A stretch of DNA of 42,832 nt from Kiritimatiellia bacterium (GTDB lineage Bacteria; Verrucomicrobiota; Kiritimatiellia; RFP12; UBA1067). The stretch covers positions 1 through 42,832 of the forward strand of contig JAQUCE010000035.1 in NCBI GenBank assembly GCA_028686345.1, in the 5' to 3' direction. This document shows, in pieces, positions 16,442 to 23,375 of the stretch (within the stretch, counting starts at the first letter, position 1; each line of letters opens with the position of its first letter). The notes beneath the pieces were generated by a model, which was not told where the DNA came from, did no database searches, and saw only the letters and a program-made list of their open reading frames with translations. The position numbers and the translations under genes were made by a program.

Positions 16442-16489
16442 GTAGGTCCGATTTCCAATCGGACATGTCCGGTTGGAAACCGGACCTAC
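16442..16489. repeat. 48-bp cruciform palindrome, copy 1
   Basis: The whole element is an imperfect palindrome (GTAGGTCCG...CGGACCTAC, two mismatches in 21 paired positions). It contains two smaller hairpins, TCCGATT-tcc-AATCGGA and TCCGGTT-gga-AACCGGA. A second copy is at 33547-33591. It lies between the FNR gene and the AbiEii-like gene. Confidence 0.8.
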
Positions 16490-16577
16490 GTTAGACACAG
16501 CTCAAAGATTGTGAAAAACGCGGCTAAAAAAATTTTAGCATTTGACATTTATCCTCAAGATCTGATATTTCTTATAT

Positions 16578-17138
16578 ATGACAGCAAAAAAATTCTATGA
16601 TTGGCAAACTGACGGCGGCACTAATGATGTTATGCGGCTGGTCAGCTGCTTGGAAAAAGCTGATATTAAGTGGTGCGTTATCGGTGGTATTGCTGTCAAT
16701 CACTGGGCAGAGCACCCCATGGTCACACAAGATGTTGATTTTGTTGTTGCAACATCGTCAATAGAGAGGGGCGTGGAGCTACTTGAAGCAGAAGGTTTTG
16801 TTGCAGAGAAATTTGATTGGTCTATAAACTTCAAAGGGCAATCAGCCCTAAGCTTACAATTAAGCACAGAGGAGTTTTACAAAGATTATTGCTCCAGAGC
16901 AGTTGCGGCTGATGTTCACGGAATTTTGTTGCGCGTGGCATCCCTCGAAGATACCCTCAGAGGTAAAATTAAAGCATGGTCAGAATTAAGTCGGCGACAA
17001 AGCAAACGCATTAAAGATTTAGCTGATATTGCTCGTTTAACTGAGGCACACCCGGAACTTTGGCAGCTATTGCCAGATAATCTCAAAAGCCTCGTTGATC
17101 AACCACCTACGCTTGATTTAAAGTCATCTAATGCCTGA
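16578..17138 (+). CDS. Nucleotidyltransferase-fold protein, AbiEii-like
   Basis: The 186-residue product contains the nucleotidyltransferase motif WCVIGGIAVNHW...TQDVDFVV, that is GG followed by DxD (DVD) as in AbiEii-type and related MNT proteins. A later segment, VASLEDTLRGKIKAW and KRIKDLADIARL, resembles the helical part of these enzymes, where a Lys-Asp pair is common. AbiEii enzymes block tRNA function in phage abortive infection and usually pair with an AbiEi regulator. None is encoded beside this gene, so it is either solitary, paired elsewhere or a housekeeping-type relative. It starts the defence-like island and lies 89 bases ahead of hsdM on the same strand. Confidence 0.75.
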   Translation: MTAKKFYDWQTDGGTNDVMRLVSCLEKADIKWCVIGGIAVNHWAEHPMVTQDVDFVVATSSIERGVELLEAEGFVAEKFDWSINFKGQSALSLQLSTEEFYKDYCSRAVAADVHGILLRVASLEDTLRGKIKAWSELSRRQSKRIKDLADIARLTEAHPELWQLLPDNLKSLVDQPPTLDLKSSNA

Positions 17139-17177
17139 CACAAATTTTTCAGTGGTGCAATTTTTTTACAATCCCTA

Positions 17178-17183
17178 TATAAT
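17178..17183 (+). promoter_or_regulatory. Possible -10 element ahead of hsdM
   Basis: A consensus TATAAT lies 45 bases before the hsdM start codon, preceded by a T-rich stretch. No good -35 element is found at 17 bases, so only the -10 is proposed. Confidence 0.3.
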
Positions 17184-17227
17184 ACATTTTACTTGTTGTT
17201 ACTGGAATGTTCTCGGAGAGTTGTGAT

Positions 17228-18904
17228 ATGGCGGATAATGAAAATAACCCGGACTTGGCGAATGCTGAGATTCTCTGGAGGGCGGCCGACGCGTTGCGCG
17301 GTCAAATCGATGCAGCTGAGTACAAGCATGTCGTCCTCGGCCTGCTCTTCCTAAAATACATCTCCGATTCATTCGAAGCGCGACGCGTGGAACTACGAAA
17401 TGAACTGGAAGCCGACAATATTGCTGACGTGCAGATCGAAAGTCTGCTCGAGAACCGTGATGAATATACAGCCGAGCGGGTTTTCTGGGTGCCGCCCGAG
17501 GCGCGCTGGGCCAATCTCCAGAATCAGGCTGCACGGCCCGATATTGCGACTCTTATTGACGACGCCATTCTTGCCGTCGAACGCGACAATCCTAACCTCA
17601 AAAGCAAGCTCCCGCGTGACTATGCCCGCCGGGGCATTGCGCCTGAGAAGCTTAAGGGGCTGGTTGATCTCATTGCCAACATCGGCTTCAAGGGCGACCG
17701 CGCTAAGGCACGCGATACGCTGGGCCGAGTTTACGAATACTTTCTCGGCAAATTTGCACAGGCGGAAGGCAAACTCGGCGGCGAGTTTTTCACGCCGCGC
17801 AGTATCGTGCGTTTACTGGTCGAGATGCTGGAGCCCTACGAAGGGCGCGTCTATGACCCTTGCTGCGGTTCGGCGGGCATGTTTGTCCAGTCCGAACGCT
17901 TTGTTGAAGCCCATGGCGGACAGAAGACCGACATCTCCATATTTGGTCAGGAATCCAACCCCACTACTTGGCGACTGGCGCACATGAACCTCGCGATTCG
18001 CAGCATCGAAGCCAATCTGGGTTCACAGCCGGCCGACACCTTTTTACGCAATCTCCACCCTGATCTTAAGGCCGACTACATCCTAGCCAATCCGCCATTC
18101 AATATCTCCGACTGGTCCGGTAAGCTGTTGGCCGACGACGTGCGCTGGCGCTATGGCACACCGCCGACTGGTAACGCCAACTATGCCTGGATACAGCACT
18201 TTATCCACCACCTTGCCCCGCCGGACGGCCACGGCGGCGGTGTGGCTGGTTTCGTTATGTCCAATGGCTCGCTCTCCTCTGGCGCGGGCGGCGAAGGCGA
18301 TATCCGTCAGCGCATTGTTGAAGCTGATCTGGTCGATGCCATTGTCGCGCTGCCCGCGCAGCTTTTCCTTACCACCGGAATTCCCGCCTGCCTTTGGTTC
18401 CTTACCCGCACTAAGAGCGGCAAGAACCTGAAACATGGCGGTCGTGATCGCTGCGGCGAGACGCTATTCATTGATGCCCGCAAACTCGGTACGCTGCAGA
18501 CCCGCACCCTACGCGTGCTAACCGGTGGCGATGACGGCGAATCCATGCTGGCTGATGGCCTGGGCGATCCAAAGCCCGACTCCGACATCGGGCGCATTGT
18601 TTACGCCTTCCGCCAATGGCGCGGCGAGCCCGCACCGGAGTGGTGGAACAAGTCGGAACATGGCAAATGGAGCTACCGCAACATACCCGGCTTCTGCAAG
18701 GCCGAGAAACTCGAGGGGATCAAAAAGTATGGCTTCATACTTACCCCTGGACGCTACGTGGGCACTGAGGAACAAGAAGATGATGGTGAACCGTTTACGG
18801 AAAAATTCCCGCGACTTCTAACCGAATTGGAGTCATGCTTCAATGAAGGCGAACGGTTGATGGGAGTTGTGCGTGAGCGACTTGGAGGATTGAGCAATGA
18901 TTGA
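17228..18904 (+). CDS. hsdM: Type I restriction-modification DNA methyltransferase subunit HsdM
   Basis: The 558-residue adenine-N6 methyltransferase forms the type I modification complex with HsdS. The N-terminal HsdM_N helical domain (ILWRAADALRGQIDAAEYKH, GLLFLKYIS) is followed by the N6_Mtase domain. That domain has GGEFFTPRSIVRLLVEML, motif I YDPCCGSAGMF (Ala in place of the more usual second Gly) and catalytic motif IV ILANPPFNISDW. ATG 17228 is used because GGAGAG lies upstream and the seven earlier codons from 17207 are not conserved. Its 3' end overlaps the HEPN gene by 8 bases, which indicates translational coupling. A complete catalytic core suggests an active methylase. Confidence 0.96.
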   Translation: MADNENNPDLANAEILWRAADALRGQIDAAEYKHVVLGLLFLKYISDSFEARRVELRNELEADNIADVQIESLLENRDEYTAERVFWVPPEARWANLQNQAARPDIATLIDDAILAVERDNPNLKSKLPRDYARRGIAPEKLKGLVDLIANIGFKGDRAKARDTLGRVYEYFLGKFAQAEGKLGGEFFTPRSIVRLLVEMLEPYEGRVYDPCCGSAGMFVQSERFVEAHGGQKTDISIFGQESNPTTWRLAHMNLAIRSIEANLGSQPADTFLRNLHPDLKADYILANPPFNISDWSGKLLADDVRWRYGTPPTGNANYAWIQHFIHHLAPPDGHGGGVAGFVMSNGSLSSGAGGEGDIRQRIVEADLVDAIVALPAQLFLTTGIPACLWFLTRTKSGKNLKHGGRDRCGETLFIDARKLGTLQTRTLRVLTGGDDGESMLADGLGDPKPDSDIGRIVYAFRQWRGEPAPEWWNKSEHGKWSYRNIPGFCKAEKLEGIKKYGFILTPGRYVGTEEQEDDGEPFTEKFPRLLTELESCFNEGERLMGVVRERLGGLSND

Positions 18905-19319
18905 CTATGACAAGTTCGAAAAGGCGCTGAAACACTTGCAGCTTCAGTTCGTGAACTATCAGCAACTGGATCAACGCCCCGAGCTTTCCGAGATTGATCG
19001 CGAAGCGATCGCCGAGTCGGTGATTCAGCGCTTTGAAACGTGCTACGATATGCTCTGGAAGCATCTCAAGCGCTATCTGATTGCAGAGTTGGGCCTGCCG
19101 GAGGTGCCGAACAGTCCCAAACCCGTTTTTCGCCTAGCCGCTGAAAACAATCTGTTTCGCGCAACGGTAGAGAGCTGGTTGCGCTATGCCGATGCCCGCA
19201 CGGGCACCGCGCACGACTACAGTGGCGAGAAGGCTCAGGCTTGTCTTGATCTTATGGATGCCTTTTTGGATGAGGCTGTGGATCTCTTTCAGACCTTAAC
19301 GGGAAAAACGTGGGAATGA
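18897..19319 (+). CDS. HEPN-type nucleotidyltransferase-substrate-binding protein (HI0074/HepT-like)
   Basis: The 140-residue all-alpha protein belongs to the HI0074/HepT HEPN group. It carries R101-TGTA-H106-D-Y108, an exact RX4HXY motif, the catalytic signature of HepT toxin RNases whose Tyr is AMPylated by the partner MntA. The preceding helix QRFETCYDMLWKHLKRYL is typical of the family. It overlaps hsdM by 8 bases, and its stop overlaps the next start (ATGA at 19316-19319), so the three proteins are made in a coupled way. The partner nucleotidyltransferase is fused to HsdS in the next gene. Family membership is clear. The RNase role is an inference from the motif. Confidence 0.9.
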   Translation: MIDYDKFEKALKHLQLQFVNYQQLDQRPELSEIDREAIAESVIQRFETCYDMLWKHLKRYLIAELGLPEVPNSPKPVFRLAAENNLFRATVESWLRYADARTGTAHDYSGEKAQACLDLMDAFLDEAVDLFQTLTGKTWE

Positions 19320-20875
19320 CCCAACCAATCGACATAGCGCCGCAGGACATGAAAACGTTGCACAGCCTATTGAGCCAACACTTACCGGGTGTTACCGCCT
19401 GGGCCTATGGCTCGCGCGTCAAATGGAACTCGCGGCCCAACTCCGATCTGGATTTGGTGGTCTTTGCTCCCCCTGAACGCCGACCGGATGTGGCCGCTTT
19501 GCGTACAGCATGCGATGAAAGCAATCTCCCCTTCCGCGTCGATCTCTTTGTCTGGGATGAAGTACCCGAGAAATTCCGTAAAACCATTGAGGCAGAACAT
19601 GTTGCTGTTCAGGTGGGACGAGCGGGCGATGGGGGTGCGATGGAAGAGTATCGCAATAACCAAACAACAATACCTGTTGGATGGCGCGAGTGTACTCTTG
19701 GGGAAGTAGTTACGCTGCAGCGAGGACACGACTTGCCCAAAACCGACCGCGGCGAAGGCGTTGTTCCTGTACTCGGCTCATTTGGTGTGACCGGATACCA
19801 CGATGAGGCCAGAGCACCAGCTCCAGGCGTAACGGTTGGGCGTAGCGGCGCATCATTCGGTGTCGTCTCCTATTCGTCTGTTCCGTATTGGCCTCTAAAC
19901 ACTGCCCTATATGCCATTGACTTTCACGGCAATGATGAGCGGTTTGTTTACTATTTTCTGAAGAGTCTTGATTTTGCGTCATTCAATACAGGGAGTGCGC
20001 AACCATCGCTCAACCGTAACCACATCCACCCAATACCAGTGTGCATCCCAGCACCCTTGGAACAACGCGCCATTGCCGGTGTCCTCGGCGCACTGGATGA
20101 CAAGATCGAGCAGAACCGGCGGACAGCGCAAGCACTGGAAGATTTGGCACGGGCGATTTTTCAAGCCTGGTTCGTGGACTTTGAACCAGTTAAGGCCAAG
20201 TCTGAAGGCGCCACTTCCTTCCCCTCCATGCCCCAGCGCGTCTTCGATGCCCTACCCACTCGTTTCGTTGATTCCGATATCGGCCTTGTGCCGGAGGGCT
20301 GGGAGGCGGGAAGATTGGGTTCGCTACTCAAGGAATCGACTCGAAGGAACCTTGACGAACGGATTTGCCTTGTCTTGTCTGCGGTCAACACTGGTGAACT
20401 GGTTGCATCAGATGACCACTTCACCAAGCGCGTGTACAGCAAATCACTTAGCAACTACAAAGTCGTTCCGTCTGGCGCAATCGCGTTCAACCCGTCGCGG
20501 ATAAACATCGGGTCAGTTGGAGTCAATCACCGGGATGTTGATGGCGTTGTAAGTCCCGTATACGTTGTTTGTACTGCGCCATGTGAATACGAGTGGTTCT
20601 TTGAGTTCTACCTCCGGCTAGCCACCGTCCGTAAGCAATTCGAAACATTATCTTCAGGTTCGGTCCGCCAGAGTCTAAGAGTCGTTGATTTTCTTTCAAT
20701 TGAACTAGCTGTTCCCAATCGTGAACTAGTTCTTGCATTCAATCATGAGTTCATGAATTGCAAGAGACTATTAAATGCGCTAGACGTGGAATCTCAAAAA
20801 CTTACGGAGATTAGCGACTATCTGTTTCCTAAACTACTTGGTGGTAACATCCGAATGGAGGTTGACAATGGCTGA
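19316..20875 (+). CDS. hsdS: Fusion of minimal nucleotidyltransferase (MntA-like) and type I specificity subunit HsdS
   Basis: The 519-residue protein has two parts. Residues 1-102 are a minimal nucleotidyltransferase with G32-S33-X10-D44-L-D46, the GSX10DXD motif, and a third acidic residue in FRVDLFVWDE (D76). Residues 109-519 are a full-length HsdS. TRD1 starts PVGWRECTLGEVVTLQRG. A conserved central helix follows (PLEQRAIAGVLGALDDKIEQ, RAIFQAWFVDFEPV). TRD2 starts VPEGWEAGRLGSLL, and the distal helix reads VESQKLTEISDYLFPKLLGG. The junction is in frame. An internal ATG at 19640 with GGGGG upstream sits where a stand-alone HsdS would begin, so a separate HsdS may also be made. ATG 19316 overlaps the HEPN stop. 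The neighbouring HEPN protein is the expected partner of the MNT part. No hsdR follows. Confidence 0.92.
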   Translation: MTQPIDIAPQDMKTLHSLLSQHLPGVTAWAYGSRVKWNSRPNSDLDLVVFAPPERRPDVAALRTACDESNLPFRVDLFVWDEVPEKFRKTIEAEHVAVQVGRAGDGGAMEEYRNNQTTIPVGWRECTLGEVVTLQRGHDLPKTDRGEGVVPVLGSFGVTGYHDEARAPAPGVTVGRSGASFGVVSYSSVPYWPLNTALYAIDFHGNDERFVYYFLKSLDFASFNTGSAQPSLNRNHIHPIPVCIPAPLEQRAIAGVLGALDDKIEQNRRTAQALEDLARAIFQAWFVDFEPVKAKSEGATSFPSMPQRVFDALPTRFVDSDIGLVPEGWEAGRLGSLLKESTRRNLDERICLVLSAVNTGELVASDDHFTKRVYSKSLSNYKVVPSGAIAFNPSRINIGSVGVNHRDVDGVVSPVYVVCTAPCEYEWFFEFYLRLATVRKQFETLSSGSVRQSLRVVDFLSIELAVPNRELVLAFNHEFMNCKRLLNALDVESQKLTEISDYLFPKLLGGNIRMEVDNG

Positions 20876-20924
20876 CATAAATCTTACGCAGCCACCGCAC
20901 ATAGATCGGGGGCTATTCACATGA
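20868..20924 (+). pseudogene. 18-codon mini-ORF coupled to hsdS, probable stub of a deleted gene
   Basis: An ATG at 20868 overlaps the end of hsdS and has GGAGG 6 bases upstream. It encodes [18 protein letters not shown] and stops in an ATGA overlap with the next start at 20921. Its strong ribosome site and start/stop overlaps look like an operon gene whose body was lost, leaving the first and last codons in frame. It could instead be a translational-coupling leader. Confidence 0.4.
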
Positions 20925-21250
20925 TTCAAAACATCCAGAGGTTGATGGACTCCTACCATGTATGGCTCAAGGACAAGTCCGTTCTGCGCCAGATTGATCA
21001 ATGGGTTGAGATCACCACGCCGTATCTGGATCGGCACAACGACTATATCCAGATTTACGCGAAACAGGCAAACTGTGGCATTCGATACACGCCGAAGGTG
21101 AAGTTTACCGGCAAGTCCGGTTATGACCACCTGTTCGACTTCGTGATCCCTAAATCAAGGCAGCAACCGGAACGTATCATTCAGGCCATCAACCGCCCCA
21201 ATGCAGTGCATTCTGCAAGGGCGTTTAGGAACCAGGCGGTTGTTAGGTGA
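20921..21250 (+). pseudogene. DUF1828/DUF1829 protein with internal deletion and lost C-terminus
   Basis: The 109-codon frame opens with [20 protein letters not shown] and [20 protein letters not shown], the start of DUF1828. It then jumps directly into [20 protein letters not shown] and [20 protein letters not shown], which belongs to the C-terminal DUF1829 part. The segment that normally joins them (about 80-100 residues in homologues as I recall them) is missing. After INRPN the sequence is unrelated and ends in a repeat-like region, so the last part is lost too. DUF1828 proteins commonly travel in restriction-modification and defence islands. It is probably non-functional. Confidence 0.7.
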
Positions 21251-21266
21251 AAAACGCGCCCTGGGG

Positions 21267-21373
21267 TGTAGGGTTGCTTCTAAGAAGCAATTAGTTGACA
21301 TAAGGTGTTTATTCGCCAAAGGCGCACTGTAGGATTTCATGATCTTTGTTTGGCTCTGAGAGCCAACCCTACA
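21267..21373. repeat. 107-bp element with terminal inverted repeats
   Basis: The left end TGTAGGGTTGCTTCT and right end AGAGCCAACCCTACA are inverted copies with two mismatches. The interior contains the hairpins ttgcttctaagaagcaa and cgccaaaggcg. No other copy was noticed in the window. It follows directly on the truncated DUF1828 gene. Confidence 0.55.
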
Positions 21374-21422
21374 GTTTCAACCAGGATGAAGCTTACCAGT
21401 CACGAGCAAATCTTGACGGTCG

Positions 21423-21650
21423 GTGTAGTAGCCGCTCTACTTGTCTGGCATAGTTCCGCCATGCCACGGCGTAGCCCCGCTTGCGGACGAAGCCGGGTTG
21501 CGGGACGACGTCTGACGAGCGGCATAGGTTGACGATGATGTGCGACCCATCTTCCAGTCGTCCGGCGTGGCGTGCGATAGCGGATGATGATTAAAGTCCA
21601 CGCTCTAAAAAATCGTCCACCAGCATCGTTGCCGCTATCGTCAACCAGAG
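21423..21650. repeat. Degenerate long-hairpin repeat, copy 3
   Basis: It starts with GTGTAGTAGCCGCTCTA, shared with 42705-42721 and, inverted, with 33705-33723. It ends with aatcgtccaccagcatcgtt...atcgtcaacc, which matches the right arm of the copy at 7321-7342 and its flank. An outer 10-bp stem (ggttgacgat 21528-21537, atcgtcaacc 21637-21646) is kept. The inner stem is interrupted by about 60 extra bases. Confidence 0.5.
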
Positions 21651-21692
21651 GCGAAGTCGGCATAGACAAGGTTCGAGACAAGGTTCGAGACA

Positions 21693-21751
21693 AAGATTGA
21701 GATTAGGATGTGCATCCCTCCTAATCACAGTCCTAATCGTAATCCTAATCA
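21693..21751 (+). repeat. 59-bp CTAATC-rich imperfect palindrome, copy 2
   Basis: Partner of 4635-4693, same orientation and length, with few differences (for example gataagg versus gattagg). It lies about 110 bases before the DUF488 start. Confidence 0.7.
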
Positions 21752-21859
21752 AACAGCGGTGATTATTGTGACAAAATGCCAAGTTATAGGCAAAGGCTCA
21801 ACTGCTTCGCCCTTTCGAGAAAGGGACGGTCAGTTGCGCCCATTACGGTGTACTTACTT

Positions 21860-22411
21860 ATGAAAACTAACCCTCATACAATGCCCACAGTGCTGACAAT
21901 TGGCCACTCGACCCACCCGCTTGCGGAGCTTATCCAGCTGCTGCAGGTCCACACTGTGACGCGCGTGGTGGATGTGCGCACAGTGCCGCGTTCGCGCCAC
22001 AATCCGCAGTTTAATTGCGACACATTGCCTGCTGCGCTGCAAACCGCGGGGATTGGCTACGTTCACATGCCGGGTCTTGGCGGCCTGCGACACACAACCA
22101 AAAGCTCGATCAACATCGGCTGGCGCAATGCATCTTTTCGCGGGTTCGCGGATTACATGCAAACGCCGGAGTTTGAAACAGCCTTGAATGAGTTGACCCA
22201 ATTAGCAAGGCATGAGCAAATCGTTTTGATGTGCGCTGAAGCTGTGCCTTGGCGCTGCCATCGCTCGCTGATCGCCGATGCTTTGCTGGTTCGCGGCATT
22301 CCGGTGGAGCACATCATGAGCGCAACTCACCGCCAAATCCACAAGCTCACACCTTTTGCTCAAGTAACAGGCACCCACATCATCTATGCAGAGGACGAAC
22401 AGACAAACTAA
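21860..22411 (+). CDS. DUF488 family protein
   Basis: The 183-residue product matches DUF488 throughout: LTIGHSTHPLAELIQLLQ, VVDVRTVPRSRHNPQFN, HMPGLGGLRHT, GWRNASFRGFADYMQTPEF, MCAEAVPWRCHRSLIADAL and VEHIMSATHRQIHKLTPFA. The CAE-x-x-W-x-CHR motif with paired Cys/His is the likely active or metal-binding centre. The biochemical function of the family is not established. The frame is open from 21776. I choose ATG 21860 because conservation starts there, although no good ribosome binding site is visible (ATG 21881 is also possible). Confidence 0.88.
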   Translation: MKTNPHTMPTVLTIGHSTHPLAELIQLLQVHTVTRVVDVRTVPRSRHNPQFNCDTLPAALQTAGIGYVHMPGLGGLRHTTKSSINIGWRNASFRGFADYMQTPEFETALNELTQLARHEQIVLMCAEAVPWRCHRSLIADALLVRGIPVEHIMSATHRQIHKLTPFAQVTGTHIIYAEDEQTN

Positions 22412-22693
22412 ACCATCGAGACGAAGTTTGCCTGTAACTCAGGGTCAGGGTCGGGGTCGGTATCGAATAGCGTACGGAAATGATCTCCAACCTCCGGCTT
22501 ATCCCTGGCAGGTTGCTCCGCACTTCTGGCTACAAGCTGTTTTTTGACTTGGTGACCTAGTGACTCCGTGACCTGGTGACTCGGTGGCATTGCTTACTGA
22601 CCCGGACTCCGATTCAGCTGGCTTTCGAGTAACCTATCGCTGACTTCTGACTTCTGAATTCTGTCTTCTGTCTCCTGAGCAAGCCCCCGCCGC
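22412..22693. other. Low-complexity intergenic region
   Basis: No gene is seen between the convergent DUF488 and sufU genes. Bases 22545-22585 are near-tandem GTGAC-type decamers (gtgacctagtgactccgtga...). Bases 22640-22680 are near-tandem CTGACTTCTGA-type units. These look like slippage-derived simple repeats. Confidence 0.5.
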
Positions 22694-23149
22694 TCACTCG
22701 GTGGAGACCGGCTCCTTGATCTGATTCAGCGCGGCCTTCAGGGTGTGCCAAACCAGTGTGGCGCATTTGACGCGCAGGGGGAACTGGGAGACCCCGGCAA
22801 AGACCGCCAGCTTTCCGAGCGCAGGTGCGCCGGGTTTTTCCACGTATGGAGCTCCTGTGACCACGTCATGGAAGCTTTCGAACAAAGCCTCGGCCTCGGC
22901 GCGCGTCTTGCCCTTCAACATCTCTGTCAGCAGAGAGGCCGAGGCAGTGGAAATCGCACAGCCGTTGCCTTGAAAACTGATGTCCTTGACCCGCTCGCCC
23001 TCCATCTGCACGTAGAGCGTCACATGGTCGCCGCACAGCGGGTTATCGCCTTCAGCGCTCAAGCTGGCGCCTTGCAGCACCCGGCAGTTGCGCGGGCTCC
23101 TGCTGTGGTCAACAATAATCTGCTGGTATAAATCGCGTAAGTCAGCCAT
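22694..23149 (-). CDS. sufU: Iron-sulfur cluster assembly scaffold / sulfur acceptor SufU
   Basis: The 151-residue NifU-N/SufU protein receives sulfur from SufS for cluster building on SufBCD. MADLRDLYQQIIVDHSRSPR, NPLCGDHVTLYVQMEG, GNGCAISTASASLLTEMLKG and RVKCATLVWHTLKAAL carry the three conserved cysteines and the Asp. The insertion between the second and third Cys (SFHDVVTGAPYVEKPGAPAL) is the mark of SufU rather than IscU. It is the last gene of the suf cluster, separated from sufS by a 215-base gap with strong hairpins. Confidence 0.95.
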   Translation of the reverse strand: MADLRDLYQQIIVDHSRSPRNCRVLQGASLSAEGDNPLCGDHVTLYVQMEGERVKDISFQGNGCAISTASASLLTEMLKGKTRAEAEALFESFHDVVTGAPYVEKPGAPALGKLAVFAGVSQFPLRVKCATLVWHTLKAALNQIKEPVSTE

Positions 23150-23199
23150 TAGTGTGTATCCTTTTCTGGTTATTCGATTGGCAATAGCGCGTGGGCTGT

Positions 23200-23286
23200 C
23201 CTGGGAGCGCCGACGTCCCCGTCGGCGCTCCCAGGCTCGTCGGCTTTGTTCTCAGCGATGCCGACGAGGACGTCGGCGCTCCCAGG
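23200..23286. repeat. GC-rich hairpin repeat between sufS and sufU
   Basis: A perfect 15-bp stem CCTGGGAGCGCCGAC / GTCGGCGCTCCCAGG (23200-23214, 23221-23235) has the loop GTCCCC. It is followed by a second stem CTCGTCGGC / GCCGACGAG (23236-23244, 23260-23268) and a second GTCGGCGCTCCCAGG (23271-23285). I recall similar 'GGGAGCGCCGACGTCC' strings as abundant repeats in PVC genomes. Here it could weaken sufU expression relative to sufS or mark a processing site. Confidence 0.8.
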
Positions 23287-23345
23287 GTCGTTCACGTTAC
23301 TTGACAAATTCATATCTTGCTTAGCTCCGGGTCGGTAAAAGCTGC

Positions 23346-23375
23346 TGCAAGCAGGATGCCTGCACTACCCCATTA
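23346..23375 (-). repeat. Partial 60-bp repeat module, copy F, at the sufS stop
   Basis: Read on the minus strand, ATAATGGGGTAGTGCAGGCA... matches the start of the module at 15515-15580. Its hairpin is TGCAGGC-atcct-GCTTGCA. The sufS stop codon (TAG, 23367-23365) lies inside the repeat. Confidence 0.65.

Larger units (their letters stand above)
21251..21859. other. Repeat cluster between the RM locus and DUF488 gene
   Basis: About 600 bases hold no supported gene. They contain an inverted-repeat element (21267-21373), a degenerate member of the long-hairpin family (21423-21650), a 12-bp tandem (gacaaggttcga, about two copies near 21666-21690), the 59-bp CTAATC repeat (21693-21751), and a short hairpin CCCTTTC-GA-GAAAGGG (21810-21825). 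Such a pile-up beside scarred genes marks a recombination hotspot. Confidence 0.65.

Noticed and set aside
22440-22690. Low-complexity stretch as a possible regulatory RNA or minisatellite gene
   Set aside because: It shows only slippage-type near-tandems with no stable stem or conserved partner in the window.
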